From Marinobacter mangrovi (GTDB lineage: Bacteria; Pseudomonadota; Gammaproteobacteria; Pseudomonadales; Oleiphilaceae): DNA of 64,000 nucleotides. The first letter of the stretch is position 1; every line of letters begins with the position of its first letter. The stretch is from assembly GCF_016798325.1 (NCBI RefSeq), contig NZ_JAERVO010000002.1, forward strand, positions 682,001 to 746,000, read 5' to 3'. The notes below the pieces were generated by a model. The model did no database searches. It was given only the letters and a program-made list of their open reading frames with translations, and was not told where the DNA came from. A program made the position numbers and the translations under genes. Shown piece by piece: positions 26,401 to 34,288 of the stretch.

Positions 26401-28304
26401 TGTTCGGCAACGGCCTGCTGCGGTCCGATCACGCCAAGCTGATTGCGGCGTTCAACCACATGCACATCTTTGTGGACCCGTCACCGGATCCCAAGAAGAG
26501 CTTCGAGGAGCGCAAGCGCCTGTTCGAACTGCCGCGTTCCGCCTGGACCGACTACAACGCCGACCTGATCTCCAAGGGCGGTGGCGTGTTCAACCGCAGC
26601 GCCAAGTCGATCCCGGTCAGCGCGGAAATGAAGAAGCTGTTCAACATCAAGTCGGACCGCGTGCCGCCCAACATGCTGATCAGCCACATCCTCAAGGCCC
26701 AGGCGGACCTGCTGTGGTTCGGCGGCATCGGCACCTACGTGAAGGGCTCGAAGGAGACCCACAGCGATGTGGGTGACAAGGCCAACGACGGCCTGCGGGT
26801 CAACGGCAAGGAACTGCGGGTCAAGGTCGTGGGCGAGGGCGGCAACCTGGGCATGACCCAGCTCAGCCGCATCGAGTTCGGTCTCAACGGCGGCCGCCTG
26901 AATACGGACTTCATCGACAACGCCGGCGGGGTGGACTGCTCCGACCACGAAGTGAACATGAAGATCCTGCTCAACCGCGTGGTGGCCAATGGCGACCTGA
27001 CCGAGAAGCAGCGCAACAACATGCTCGAGAAGATGACCGACGACGTCTCCGAGCTGGTGCTGCTCAACAACTACCGCCAGACCCAGGCGCTGAGTATCGC
27101 CAACACCGATACCACCACCCGGCTGGAAGAGTACCGCCGGCTGATGATTACCCTGGAGTCGGAAGGAAAGCTCAACCGCGAGCTGGAATTCCTGCCGGAC
27201 GAGGACACCCTGGCCGAGCGCAAGCTCGACAAGAAAGGCCTCACCCGGCCGGAGCTGTCGGTGCTGATTTCCTACGTGAAGGGCGATCTCAAGCAGCTGC
27301 TCACCGAGAGCGACCTGCCGGACGAGCCGTCCCTGGCCAAGGAAATGAACAAGGTGTTCCCGGACGCGCTGATCAAGAAATTCGGCAAGGAACTGGGCGA
27401 GCACCAACTGCGCCGCGAGATCATCGCCACCCAGATCGCCAACGACATGGTCAACCACATGGGCATCACCTTCGTCGACCGGCTGGCCAAGTCCACCGGC
27501 GCGTCCGTGTCGGCCATCGCCATGGCGTGGCTCATCGCCCGGGACGTGTTCCGCATCGACGAGTGGTGGAACAAGATCGAGGCGCTGGACAACAAAGTGC
27601 CGGCCTCCCTGCAACTGGAACTGATGAACGAGCTGATTCGCTTGGTGCGCCGGGCCGTTCGCTGGTTGCTGCGCAACCGTCGCAGCGAGCTCAACATCCA
27701 GTCCCATGTGGACCGGTTTGCCAAGTCGCTATCGGATATCATTGCCCAGTTGCCGGATTACCTGGGGCAACAGTCCGGCGAGGAGTGGCGCGAGCATTAC
27801 GACGCGTTGGTCAAGAAGTCGGTTCCGGAGGATGTGGCGGCCGTGGTGGCCGGTACTTCTTACCTGTACGCGGCGCTGGGCATCATCGAAGCCCACGAGA
27901 CCACGCAGGTGCCGCTCAAGCAGGTGGCCAACCTGTACTACAGCCTGGGCGAGCGGCTGGACCTCAACTGGTTCGCCGGTGCGGTCGCCAAACTCTCGCC
28001 GTCTTCCCATTGGGAAGCCCTGGCGCGGGAAAGCTTCCGCGAGGACCTGGACTGGCAGCAACGTGCGCTGACTACCGGCGTGTTGCGCATCAGCGGCAAG
28101 GACGGGGACGTCAGTGCCGCCATCGACGACTGGATCGAACGCCACAAGCCGATGGTCGATCGGTGGCAAACGATGCTCTCCGAACTGCGCAGCACCCGGG
28201 AGCCGGAGTACGCGATGTTCTCCGTTGCCCTGCGGGAGTTGCTGGATCTGGCACAGTCGTCGATCCACACGCCGCTGGAGGCAACGGCCAGCCCAATGGG
28301 TTGA
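23412..28304 (+). CDS. gdhB: NAD-dependent glutamate dehydrogenase, large (about 180 kDa) type
   Basis: 1630 residues, the size class of the Pseudomonas and Streptomyces NAD-GDH. The N-terminal half (1-700) contains ACT-like regulatory regions. The catalytic core starts near residue 810 with RGGKVARGGLRWSDR and VPVGAKGGFV near 855, and the NAD domain follows with VVGEGGNLGMTQLSRIEF near 1140. It converts glutamate to 2-oxoglutarate and ammonium and is used mainly for glutamate catabolism. A GGGG stretch lies upstream of the ATG. It is a single gene followed by a hairpin. Confidence 0.97.
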   Translation: MNALTVTSKDQFHDLLAEAFAEKINKTEAKKISEFAVQHLSHLPLDELLARRFADVYGSVLAAWKFIQNRAAADSPVAVFNPDLESDGWQSTHSVIFILHPNIPFLIDSIRIAINQREIGTHTLYHAILQVERDRNGKLKKLHDRDSKASKAKTSYEAMIVLEIDRHSDPEELRGLEDELQQVLQEVRIAVDDFPAMKAKSAEILKELDNCKAKISNDDIKEAHRFLEWLADDHFTFLGYDEYDFVKEKGGMLVTQVPNSEMGILRVHNERPVKVRLEELPQRTRTEMTRTDDIFIFAKSAQRSRVHRPAYPDYIAVKKFNAKGEVIGERRFLGLYTSHVYQERPDQIPLLRRKITEVIKRSGFLRDDYAGKELDQILTVYPRDELFQIEADELYRVALDILYIQERRMIKVFMREDVYGQFVTCLAFFPRDIYNTELRLNVEQVLMERLGAEDIEFVTHFSESVLARVQFTIRVPQVENRQLPVHDIQEQVIALAQSWRDGLSDALHETHGEERGNELIRLYRNAFPGSYRDKFSPRRAAIDLEHIVDAANSSQLEMSFYRALEEEESTVHFKLFAPDEQLPLSDVLPIFHNLGFRVLGEHPFEVVDRNGRSVWIHDFSLQAYTGKIVDIHRIRPIFEDLFRRVWYGEAENDNFNRLILACYLDWRQIAMLRSYARYMRQIRISNSQTFISNTLVNHVGLAQNLLDFFAVRFDPERNQSAGKSAAAQQKLELEFNAGLDDVENLSEDRVLRLYLDLMKATQRTNYFQADADGNHKPYISYKFRPSEIPDMPLPMPMFEIYVYSPRVEGVHLRGGKVARGGLRWSDRFEDYRTEILGLVKAQQVKNAVIVPVGAKGGFVAKQLPDGGDRDAFQREGIEAYKTFVRGLLDVTDNLIDGAIRPPQNVVRHDEDDHYLVVAADKGTATFSDIANGLSKEYDFWLGDAFASGGSQGYDHKKMGITAKGAWVSVERHFRELGINPATDDFTVIGIGDMAGDVFGNGLLRSDHAKLIAAFNHMHIFVDPSPDPKKSFEERKRLFELPRSAWTDYNADLISKGGGVFNRSAKSIPVSAEMKKLFNIKSDRVPPNMLISHILKAQADLLWFGGIGTYVKGSKETHSDVGDKANDGLRVNGKELRVKVVGEGGNLGMTQLSRIEFGLNGGRLNTDFIDNAGGVDCSDHEVNMKILLNRVVANGDLTEKQRNNMLEKMTDDVSELVLLNNYRQTQALSIANTDTTTRLEEYRRLMITLESEGKLNRELEFLPDEDTLAERKLDKKGLTRPELSVLISYVKGDLKQLLTESDLPDEPSLAKEMNKVFPDALIKKFGKELGEHQLRREIIATQIANDMVNHMGITFVDRLAKSTGASVSAIAMAWLIARDVFRIDEWWNKIEALDNKVPASLQLELMNELIRLVRRAVRWLLRNRRSELNIQSHVDRFAKSLSDIIAQLPDYLGQQSGEEWREHYDALVKKSVPEDVAAVVAGTSYLYAALGIIEAHETTQVPLKQVANLYYSLGERLDLNWFAGAVAKLSPSSHWEALARESFREDLDWQQRALTTGVLRISGKDGDVSAAIDDWIERHKPMVDRWQTMLSELRSTREPEYAMFSVALRELLDLAQSSIHTPLEATASPMG

Positions 28305-28333
28305 ACTTGACGGGCATATCCCGTTCAATTTGT

Positions 28334-28354
28334 GCGCCGGTACCCGACCGGCGC
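28334..28354 (+). terminator. Possible terminator hairpin after the glutamate dehydrogenase gene
   Basis: Seven-bp stem GCGCCGG / CCGGCGC with a 7-nt loop, 30 bp after the stop and followed by TGGTTTG, a weak T-rich stretch. Confidence 0.45.
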
Positions 28355-28485
28355 TGGTTTGATGGCCGGGGTGGGGCACCCTCCCGCAACATCCCGGCCA
28401 CTGATGGGCTCTACTGGATCCTCTGAACCTCACCGGTCACCGCCGACCGCGCAGGGCAGCGGCTCCCCAACCAGAGAAGGAAAAC

Positions 28486-29157
28486 ATGCGACGGCTTAAT
28501 CATATCTTTGAAAGTAACCGTGACTGGGCAGAGAAGATCAAGGAAGAAGATCCGCAATTCTTCGAGCGTCTGTCCAACCAGCAGTCCCCGGAATATCTCT
28601 GGATCGGCTGTGCCGACAGCCGTGTGCCGGCGAACCAGATCATGAACCTGATGCCGGGTGACGTGTTCGTTCACCGCAACGTGGCCAACGTGGTGGTGCA
28701 TACCGACTTCAACTGCCTGTCGGTCATCCAGTTCGCGGTGGAAGTGCTCAAGGTCAAGCACATCATGGTGGTCGGCCACTACGGCTGCGGCGGCGTGAAG
28801 GCGGCGCTGAAAGACCAGGGACTGGGCCTGATCAACAACTGGCTACGCCACATTCAGGACGTTCGCGACCAGTTCAGGCCGGTGCTGGAAAAGCTGCCCA
28901 GCGAACAGGACCAGATCGATCGCCTGTGCGAACTGAACGCCATCGAACAGGTGCGCCACGTGTGCCAGACTACCATCGTCCAGGACGCCTGGGCCCGCGG
29001 CCAGGACCTGTCGGTGCATGCCTGGGTGTATGACGTGGCCGACGGCCTGCTGCGTGACCTGGGGCTGTGCATCACCAACAACGATGAGCGTGAAGAGATC
29101 TACGACAAAGCCGTGAAGGGACTGGTCGACCGGCCGGTTCGTTCACTCAGCGCGTGA
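28486..29157 (+). CDS. can: Beta-class carbonic anhydrase
   Basis: 223 residues. The zinc ligands and the Asp/Arg pair fall at exactly the E. coli Can positions: Cys42, Asp44 and Arg46 in CADSRV, and His98 and Cys101 in GHYGCGG. It interconverts CO2 and bicarbonate in the cytoplasm, supplying bicarbonate for carboxylases. GAAGGA lies 6 nt before the ATG. Its 3' end overlaps the opposite diguanylate cyclase gene by 15 bp. Confidence 0.96.
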   Translation: MRRLNHIFESNRDWAEKIKEEDPQFFERLSNQQSPEYLWIGCADSRVPANQIMNLMPGDVFVHRNVANVVVHTDFNCLSVIQFAVEVLKVKHIMVVGHYGCGGVKAALKDQGLGLINNWLRHIQDVRDQFRPVLEKLPSEQDQIDRLCELNAIEQVRHVCQTTIVQDAWARGQDLSVHAWVYDVADGLLRDLGLCITNNDEREEIYDKAVKGLVDRPVRSLSA

Positions 29158-30117
29158 CGGCACGTCCGTAACGCAGGTCTGATTTCGGCCGCCCTCTTTC
29201 GCTTCGTAGAGGGCGGCATCGGCCCGCTCGATCCATTGCGTCGGGGTCTCGGTGTCGTCGGTGATCGGCGCCACGCCCAGACTGATCGTGTAACTGATCC
29301 GCGCCGTGCCGGTGTCCACCGGTGACGATTCGATCGTCTGCCGAATACGCTCGCACAACGCCACCGCACCATCGACGGTCGTCTCCGGCAACACGATGGC
29401 AAACTCCTCCCCGCCGTAACGCCCCGCCAGATCCGCATGACGCAGGTTGGACCGCAACACGTCGGAGGTCCGGCGAATCACCTCATCACCCGCCACATGG
29501 CCGTAGGTGTCGTTCACCGATTTGAAGTGATCGATGTCGAACATCACCAGTACCGAATCGTTGCCGTAGCGCCGGCAGCGCTCGTAGTCCGCCTGTAGCA
29601 GGCTCTCCCAGGTGCCCCGGTTGAGCAGGCCAGTCAGGCGGTCCGTTTCGCTCAGGCGCAACAGCTGCTCGTTGGCCTGTTCCAGCGCCAGCTTGCCGCC
29701 GGCCATGTCCGTCACGTCGTAGACCATCAGGCACACCATGCGCACCTCGCCGTCGGCGCTGGTGAGCGGACTGATGGTCAGGTTCTGGTACATGTAGGGC
29801 GCAGTGCCGGTGATCGGCCGGGTGTTCCGGAAATGGAACAGGTAGGGGCGCTGCTCCCAGGTGGTGAAGGCCCGGGTCTTGAGCATGCGCACGGACTTCA
29901 CCTTACGTCGCAGCCACGGCTCGGGCAGATCCGGGAAAAAATCGAACAGGCTCTGGTCCTTGATGCGCGACGCGGTTACGCCGCTGTGGTTTTCCATAAA
30001 GCCGTTCCACACGTGCACCCGGAACTCGGCGTCGAGCACGATCAGGCCCACCTCGACGGTTTCCAGCATGTCCATCAGCCAGTGGAATTCGAGCATGTCG
30101 TCCTGGTTGATCGCCAT
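29143..30117 (-). CDS. PAS-GGDEF diguanylate cyclase
   Basis: 324 residues with no membrane helix. An N-terminal PAS-like sensor (about 10-130) is followed by a short coiled linker (about 130-150) and a GGDEF domain. The active site is RYGGEEF (about 240-246), and an inhibitory RxxD site, RHAD, stands just before it, so product feedback is expected. It makes the second messenger c-di-GMP. It begins 3 bp after the stop of the response regulator gene on the same strand, so the two form an operon. Confidence 0.92.
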   Translation of the reverse strand: MAINQDDMLEFHWLMDMLETVEVGLIVLDAEFRVHVWNGFMENHSGVTASRIKDQSLFDFFPDLPEPWLRRKVKSVRMLKTRAFTTWEQRPYLFHFRNTRPITGTAPYMYQNLTISPLTSADGEVRMVCLMVYDVTDMAGGKLALEQANEQLLRLSETDRLTGLLNRGTWESLLQADYERCRRYGNDSVLVMFDIDHFKSVNDTYGHVAGDEVIRRTSDVLRSNLRHADLAGRYGGEEFAIVLPETTVDGAVALCERIRQTIESSPVDTGTARISYTISLGVAPITDDTETPTQWIERADAALYEAKEGGRNQTCVTDVPSRAE

Positions 30118-30120
30118 GGG

Positions 30121-31134
30121 TTACTCCGTCAGGTAGTCGATGGCTTGTTGAAGCTGGGGGATCGAGTCTGCCGTCAGCAGGATCAGCAGATCGCACATCA
30201 CGTTGTAGTCCTCAATGGCGTAGTTGATCTCGATGCTGAGCAGCTGTTGATCCCGGGCCTCGTGGTATTCCAGCAGGTCGCTGACCTGACGATGCTGACC
30301 CAGCACCGTGGGGTGGCTGAGGCCAAAGTGCAGGTCCAGTTGATCGCCCAGCCCCTTGATAAAGGCCCCGAACAGGATGCTGGACAGATCCATCAGCACT
30401 TCCAGTTCGAGGGCGTTGCGATTGTCGGCCTCGTAACCCAGCAGCCGGGCCATGTCATCGAAACTGGCATCCGAAAAGAGCAAAAGGGCTTCGCCCGCCA
30501 CGCCGGCGCCGTTGAACCCCTGGCACACGGCGGAATAACTGTCGCGCTCGCCGGCGGCACCCAGCGCCATGATCAGCTCGCTCTGCGCCAGCGTGGCCAC
30601 CCGCGGTACCGGCAGTTTGATGAACACATCCAGCAGGCGCGCCAGCAGGTCCGCCGCCTGGCCCATGGCCACGTTGGACATTTCCTGCAGGTAGGCGTTG
30701 AGATCCAGAGTGCCGTCGGGCAAGGGTTGTGGGCTGGGCGACGGGGCCGGCTCCGCCGAGTCGGCCTCGCTGTACAGGCCGTAGGTGCCCAGGATCTCGG
30801 TGATCTTCTCCGGATCGGTGGGCTTGCGGATGAAATCCATGGCGCCGAGTTTGAGCACCCGCTTGCGGGCTTCGGGCTGGATATCGCCGGACACCACCAG
30901 CGTCATCACCGGCAAATCCTCGCCGGCAATCGCCTCCAGCACCCCGTAGCCGTCGAGCACCGGCATGTTCAGGTCCAGGAACAGGACGTCGCAGTCGCCT
31001 TCGCGGATGATCTCCAGGGCGGCTTCGCCGTGTTCGGCAAAACGCACATCGGCCGCCCAGCCTTCGGGCAGGGCGCGGGCCATTTGCTTGCGGGCCATGG
31101 AGGAGTCGTCACAGATCAGGACGCGGTAACTCAT
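30121..31134 (-). CDS. Response regulator with C-terminal CheC/CheX-like domain
   Basis: 337 residues from the start at 31134 (MSYRVLICDDSS), preferred over a longer reading frame because the receiver domain begins at once. The phosphoacceptor Asp lies in DVLFLDLNMPVLDGYG near residue 52, and SGD and KPT near 85-105 complete the receiver domain. The C-terminal half (about 160-337) resembles CheC/CheX phosphatases, with two helices like ELEVLMDLSSILFGAF. It might remove phosphate from a chemotaxis-type regulator. It is paired with the diguanylate cyclase downstream. Confidence 0.85.
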   Translation of the reverse strand: MSYRVLICDDSSMARKQMARALPEGWAADVRFAEHGEAALEIIREGDCDVLFLDLNMPVLDGYGVLEAIAGEDLPVMTLVVSGDIQPEARKRVLKLGAMDFIRKPTDPEKITEILGTYGLYSEADSAEPAPSPSPQPLPDGTLDLNAYLQEMSNVAMGQAADLLARLLDVFIKLPVPRVATLAQSELIMALGAAGERDSYSAVCQGFNGAGVAGEALLLFSDASFDDMARLLGYEADNRNALELEVLMDLSSILFGAFIKGLGDQLDLHFGLSHPTVLGQHRQVSDLLEYHEARDQQLLSIEINYAIEDYNVMCDLLILLTADSIPQLQQAIDYLTE

Positions 31135-31537
31135 GCCGTATAACTCATTGACGTGTGTAAGAAGTCTAGCAGTCACTCACAGGTCGCGTATGGCACTCCG
31201 TCGTCATAGGCCCGCTGAATCATTCCCGCAAAACTAACGCATTCGCCGCGCATTTTGATGAACAGAATGTAATTTGTTGTAAGACCTCAATCACAGTTTG
31301 GAATGACCGGCGGCGATTGCGTGGCCTAATGTGACAGGTCTCACTTAAATGACCGAAATGCCCACCTATAGTCGTCACGCAAGCAAATAATAACGGGCCC
31401 CTGAAGGGCTCCTAAAAATGCTGTGGCTGCGATACCGGAACCCCTCAAGGGGACGCCGTACCGGATAACAAAAACAACGCGTCGCGTCTTGCCGCAATGA
31501 CTGTCGGACAGCAGTCAATCACTCAGAGACACTAACA
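31135..31537. other. 403-bp leader region upstream of the DUF6160-like gene
   Basis: It separates divergent genes. It contains a CRP/Vfr-like promoter (separate entry) and a downstream leader of about 150 nt with two small hairpins: GCCCctgaaGGGC at 31397-31409 and CCCCtcaaGGGG near 31441. The leader is long enough for post-transcriptional control but matches no riboswitch I can name. No gene is seen. Confidence 0.5.
31330..31372 (+). promoter_or_regulatory. CRP/Vfr-type site with -10 element, class II spacing
   Basis: TGTGA-N6-TCACT at 31330-31345 is close to the CRP/Vfr consensus TGTGA-N6-TCACA. A -10 hexamer TATAGT lies at 31367-31372, so a start site near 31379 would place the operator centre near -41.5, the position of class II CRP-dependent promoters. 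The -35 region is otherwise poor, as expected for such promoters. Confidence 0.5.
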
Positions 31538-32410
31538 ATGAACAGGGATGCGCTTAAACGCGTGGCCCCGGTGTGCTTCGGCCTGATATTTTCGTCAGTC
31601 GTACAGGCGGAACTCAAGCCCATCTCCGACAGCGAGATGGAGCAAATCACCGGTCAGGCCATGATGGCCGTGGATATCGATGGAACGCCGGAACACCGCT
31701 ACACCCGCGTGACGATGGGGCTGGATGCCGAAATCCAGACCAACATCGACACCGTAGCCCTCGGCGATACCGGCGACGGCGCCGACGTGCTGGTCAGCCA
31801 GTTGTCGCTCGGCCACATTTCCACCGACGCCACCAAAGTCCAGCTCAACGGCCAGACCTATGCCGTCAACGACATCGTGCCGTTCGAAGCCAGCAACCCG
31901 TATTTCGAGCTGGCGGAAGAGAACGGCGACATCGTCGGCTTCCGCATGGGCTTCGGGCAGGCCCGGGGCACGCTTTCCGGCGATTTCGAAAGCTTCTCCG
32001 GCAACCTGGGCATCAAGCTTGAAGACAGCAGCGGCAACGTCTCCGACGCCCAGCTCTACGACGCCAGCGGCAACGCCACCAACACCCGCGCCAGCTACAT
32101 CGGCCTGAACGACGCCGCCACCGACTGCACCGCCGGCGTCCAGTGCGCACCGCTGACCAACCTCAAAACCCTGGATATCGGCGCGGACAACGGCGACGGC
32201 ACCGTCAGCCCCACGGAAGACTTCTTCATCTCCTTCCAGAAGGCCCCGGTAAGCTGGTCCAGCAACGCCACCGGCGGCACCGCGGTCGATGCGGCCGCGG
32301 GCGTGTACCTGAATATTCCGACGTCCATGCAGATGGACCTGACCACCCTTCAGAACGGCATTTCCCGGGCGCGGACCGAATACATCGATCGCGGTGTCGG
32401 CCTCTTCTGA
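31538..32410 (+). CDS. Secreted DUF6160-like protein
   Basis: 290 residues with a signal peptide (about 7-25, ending VVQA). The motif SDSEMEQITGQAM near residue 30, right after it, resembles a short conserved stretch in DUF6160/FilA-like surface proteins. The rest is Gly/Asp/Asn-rich beta-structure without obvious enzymatic motifs. A role at the cell surface is plausible but not shown. It is a single gene with its own promoter region. Confidence 0.7.
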   Translation: MNRDALKRVAPVCFGLIFSSVVQAELKPISDSEMEQITGQAMMAVDIDGTPEHRYTRVTMGLDAEIQTNIDTVALGDTGDGADVLVSQLSLGHISTDATKVQLNGQTYAVNDIVPFEASNPYFELAEENGDIVGFRMGFGQARGTLSGDFESFSGNLGIKLEDSSGNVSDAQLYDASGNATNTRASYIGLNDAATDCTAGVQCAPLTNLKTLDIGADNGDGTVSPTEDFFISFQKAPVSWSSNATGGTAVDAAAGVYLNIPTSMQMDLTTLQNGISRARTEYIDRGVGLF

Positions 32411-32440
32411 GGCCGGCCTGCTGATCCCTTTTCACGGCTT

Positions 32441-32449
32441 TGCTACACT
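32441..32449 (+). promoter_or_regulatory. Extended -10 element for sbcB
   Basis: TGcTACACT, an extended -10 motif, ends 36 bp before the GTG start of sbcB. No convincing -35 is present, which extended -10 promoters can tolerate. Confidence 0.3.
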
Positions 32450-32485
32450 CGGCAGCCAAACGACACGGCTGAGGTTGGCAAACAC

Positions 32486-33934
32486 GTGATTAAAAGCTTC
32501 TACTGGCACGACTACGAAACCTTCGGCGCCGACCCGGTGCACGACAGGCCCTCCCAGTTTGCCGGCGTGCGGACCGATGCCGACCTCAACATCATCGAAG
32601 ACCCTCTGGTCATCTACTGCCAGCCCACCGAAGACTACGTGCCGGACCCGGTCGCCTGCCTGATCACCGGCATCACGCCCCAGCAGGCCCGCGCCGAAGG
32701 CTACCCGGAAGCCGAATTCATCAGCCTGATCCACGAGGCCTTCAGCCAGCCGGGCACCTGTGTGGTGGGGTACAACAGCCTGCGCTTCGACGACGAGGTC
32801 ACCCGCCATACCCTTTACCGCAACCTGCGCGATCCCTACGCCCGGGAATGGCAGAACGGCAACTCCCGCTGGGACATCATCGACATGGTGCGTCTGACCT
32901 ACGCGCTGCGGCCCGAAGGCATCAACTGGCCCAAGAAGGAGGACGGCTCCCCCAGCTTCCGCCTGGAAGAGCTCACCGCCGCCAACGGCATCAGCCACGA
33001 AGCGGCCCACGACGCCATGTCCGACGTCACCGCCACCATCGCCCTGGCCAAGCTGATCAAGGACAAACAGCCCAAGCTGTTCGAGTACGTACTGGAGCAC
33101 AAGGACAAACACTCCGCCCGTTCCATGCTCGACCTGGCCACCATGAAGCCGGTGTTCCACGTGTCCAGCAAATACCCGGCGTCCATCGGCTGCTGCGCCA
33201 TGATCGCCCCGGTGGCCCAGCACCCGGTCAACAAGAACGCCGTCATCGTCTACGACCTGCGCAAGGACCCGACCGAGCTGATCAACGCCGACGTCGAGGA
33301 AATCCGCCGCCGCCTGTTCAGCACCCAGGCGGAACTGGGCGACGAAGAACGCTTCCCCCTGAAAGCCATCCAACTCAACAAATGCCCGGTGCTGGCCCCC
33401 GGCACCATGCTCAAATCCCTCAGCCCGGAACGCCTCGAACAACTGCAACTGGACGGGGACACCCTGCGCGCCAACCTGCAGATCCTGCGGCAGGCGAGGG
33501 GGCTGGGCGAGAAACTGGCCGAAGTCTACCAACCCCAGGACGACGGCCCGGGCGATCTGACCGACCCCGACGAACAGCTCTACGCCGGCGGCTTCCTCAG
33601 CCCCAACGACCGCAAACGCCTGGAACAACTGCTCCAGCAGCCCGTGGAAGTGATGGGCGAAGCCACCCCCGAATTCGACGACGCCCGCCTCGCGGAAATG
33701 GTCTTCCGCTATCGCGCCCGCAACTACCCCCAGACCCTGGACTCGGAAGAGCAGGAACGCTGGGAGGAATTCAAGCAACAACGCCTGATGCACCCCAAAG
33801 CCGGCTGGCGCTCGCTGGAAGGCTTCTTCGCGGACATTCAGCAACGGATACAATCGCCGGAACTGGAAGCGAAGGATCGGCATGTTCTGGAAGAGCTGGC
33901 GTTGTATGGGGAATCGTTGATTCCTTATGTTTGA
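32486..33934 (+). CDS. sbcB: Exodeoxyribonuclease I
   Basis: 482 residues. The DEDDh exonuclease motifs are present: WHDYETFG (about 8-15), GYNSLRFDDE near 98-107 and HDAMSDV near 173-179. The rest matches the SH3-like and C-terminal domains of ExoI, which degrades single-stranded DNA 3' to 5' and works with mismatch repair and recombination. The start is GTG at 32486, giving the expected N-terminus MIKSFYWHDYET. A cassette-like accessory region begins about 320 bp downstream. Confidence 0.95.
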   Translation: MIKSFYWHDYETFGADPVHDRPSQFAGVRTDADLNIIEDPLVIYCQPTEDYVPDPVACLITGITPQQARAEGYPEAEFISLIHEAFSQPGTCVVGYNSLRFDDEVTRHTLYRNLRDPYAREWQNGNSRWDIIDMVRLTYALRPEGINWPKKEDGSPSFRLEELTAANGISHEAAHDAMSDVTATIALAKLIKDKQPKLFEYVLEHKDKHSARSMLDLATMKPVFHVSSKYPASIGCCAMIAPVAQHPVNKNAVIVYDLRKDPTELINADVEEIRRRLFSTQAELGDEERFPLKAIQLNKCPVLAPGTMLKSLSPERLEQLQLDGDTLRANLQILRQARGLGEKLAEVYQPQDDGPGDLTDPDEQLYAGGFLSPNDRKRLEQLLQQPVEVMGEATPEFDDARLAEMVFRYRARNYPQTLDSEEQERWEEFKQQRLMHPKAGWRSLEGFFADIQQRIQSPELEAKDRHVLEELALYGESLIPYV

Positions 33935-34257
33935 GGGGTAGGGCAGACCAACTGCCCATCTCCATCTCTGAAGTTCCCTTCGAATAAATCCTTTCTTTGA
34001 GACTGTCGCCCGATTCGGGGCGACGGCTTGCGCCTGCCTGATTTGTTGATCTGCCTCATTGGCGAGGTGTGGTTGGTTTGGCTACATTGGTTAGCGGGCG
34101 ACAGGTTGGTGCATGTTATGAGGAGCGCGGTGATATTGCAGGATGCGTTTGTACGGTGGCTTTAAAATTATGAAAATTATAGATTTATCCGTCGAGCGAT
34201 ACTGCTGTTATACCGAATTCTTCGATATTCGATAATGACGCGTTCCGTCTAATCACT
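33935..34257. other. 323-bp border between sbcB and the cassette cluster
   Basis: GC content falls sharply across this stretch. It has a hairpin GTCGCCC/GGGCGAC at 34005-34024 without a T-tract. Near 34120-34200 is an AT-rich segment where a promoter for the first cassette could lie (TTGTAC followed by TATGAA is the best, weak, pair). I see no integrase gene, no clear attI site and no attC hairpin before the first cassette. Confidence 0.45.
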
Positions 34258-34288
34258 GTTACACCCACAATGAATTGAGTTCTATTAT

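Noticed and set aside
25017-26465. A 482-codon minus-strand frame inside the glutamate dehydrogenase gene
   Set aside because: Low-complexity His/Val-rich translation antisense to a highly conserved enzyme; typical GC-bias shadow.
31395-31463. Possible c-di-GMP-I (GEMM) riboswitch before the DUF6160-like gene
   Set aside because: GGGGACGC resembles a short part of the motif, but the GCAAAGCC segment, the tetraloop and the second stem are absent.
32432-33883. A 483-codon open frame on the minus strand
   Set aside because: It is the shadow of sbcB, produced by GC-rich codon use; no domain, start signal or partner supports it.
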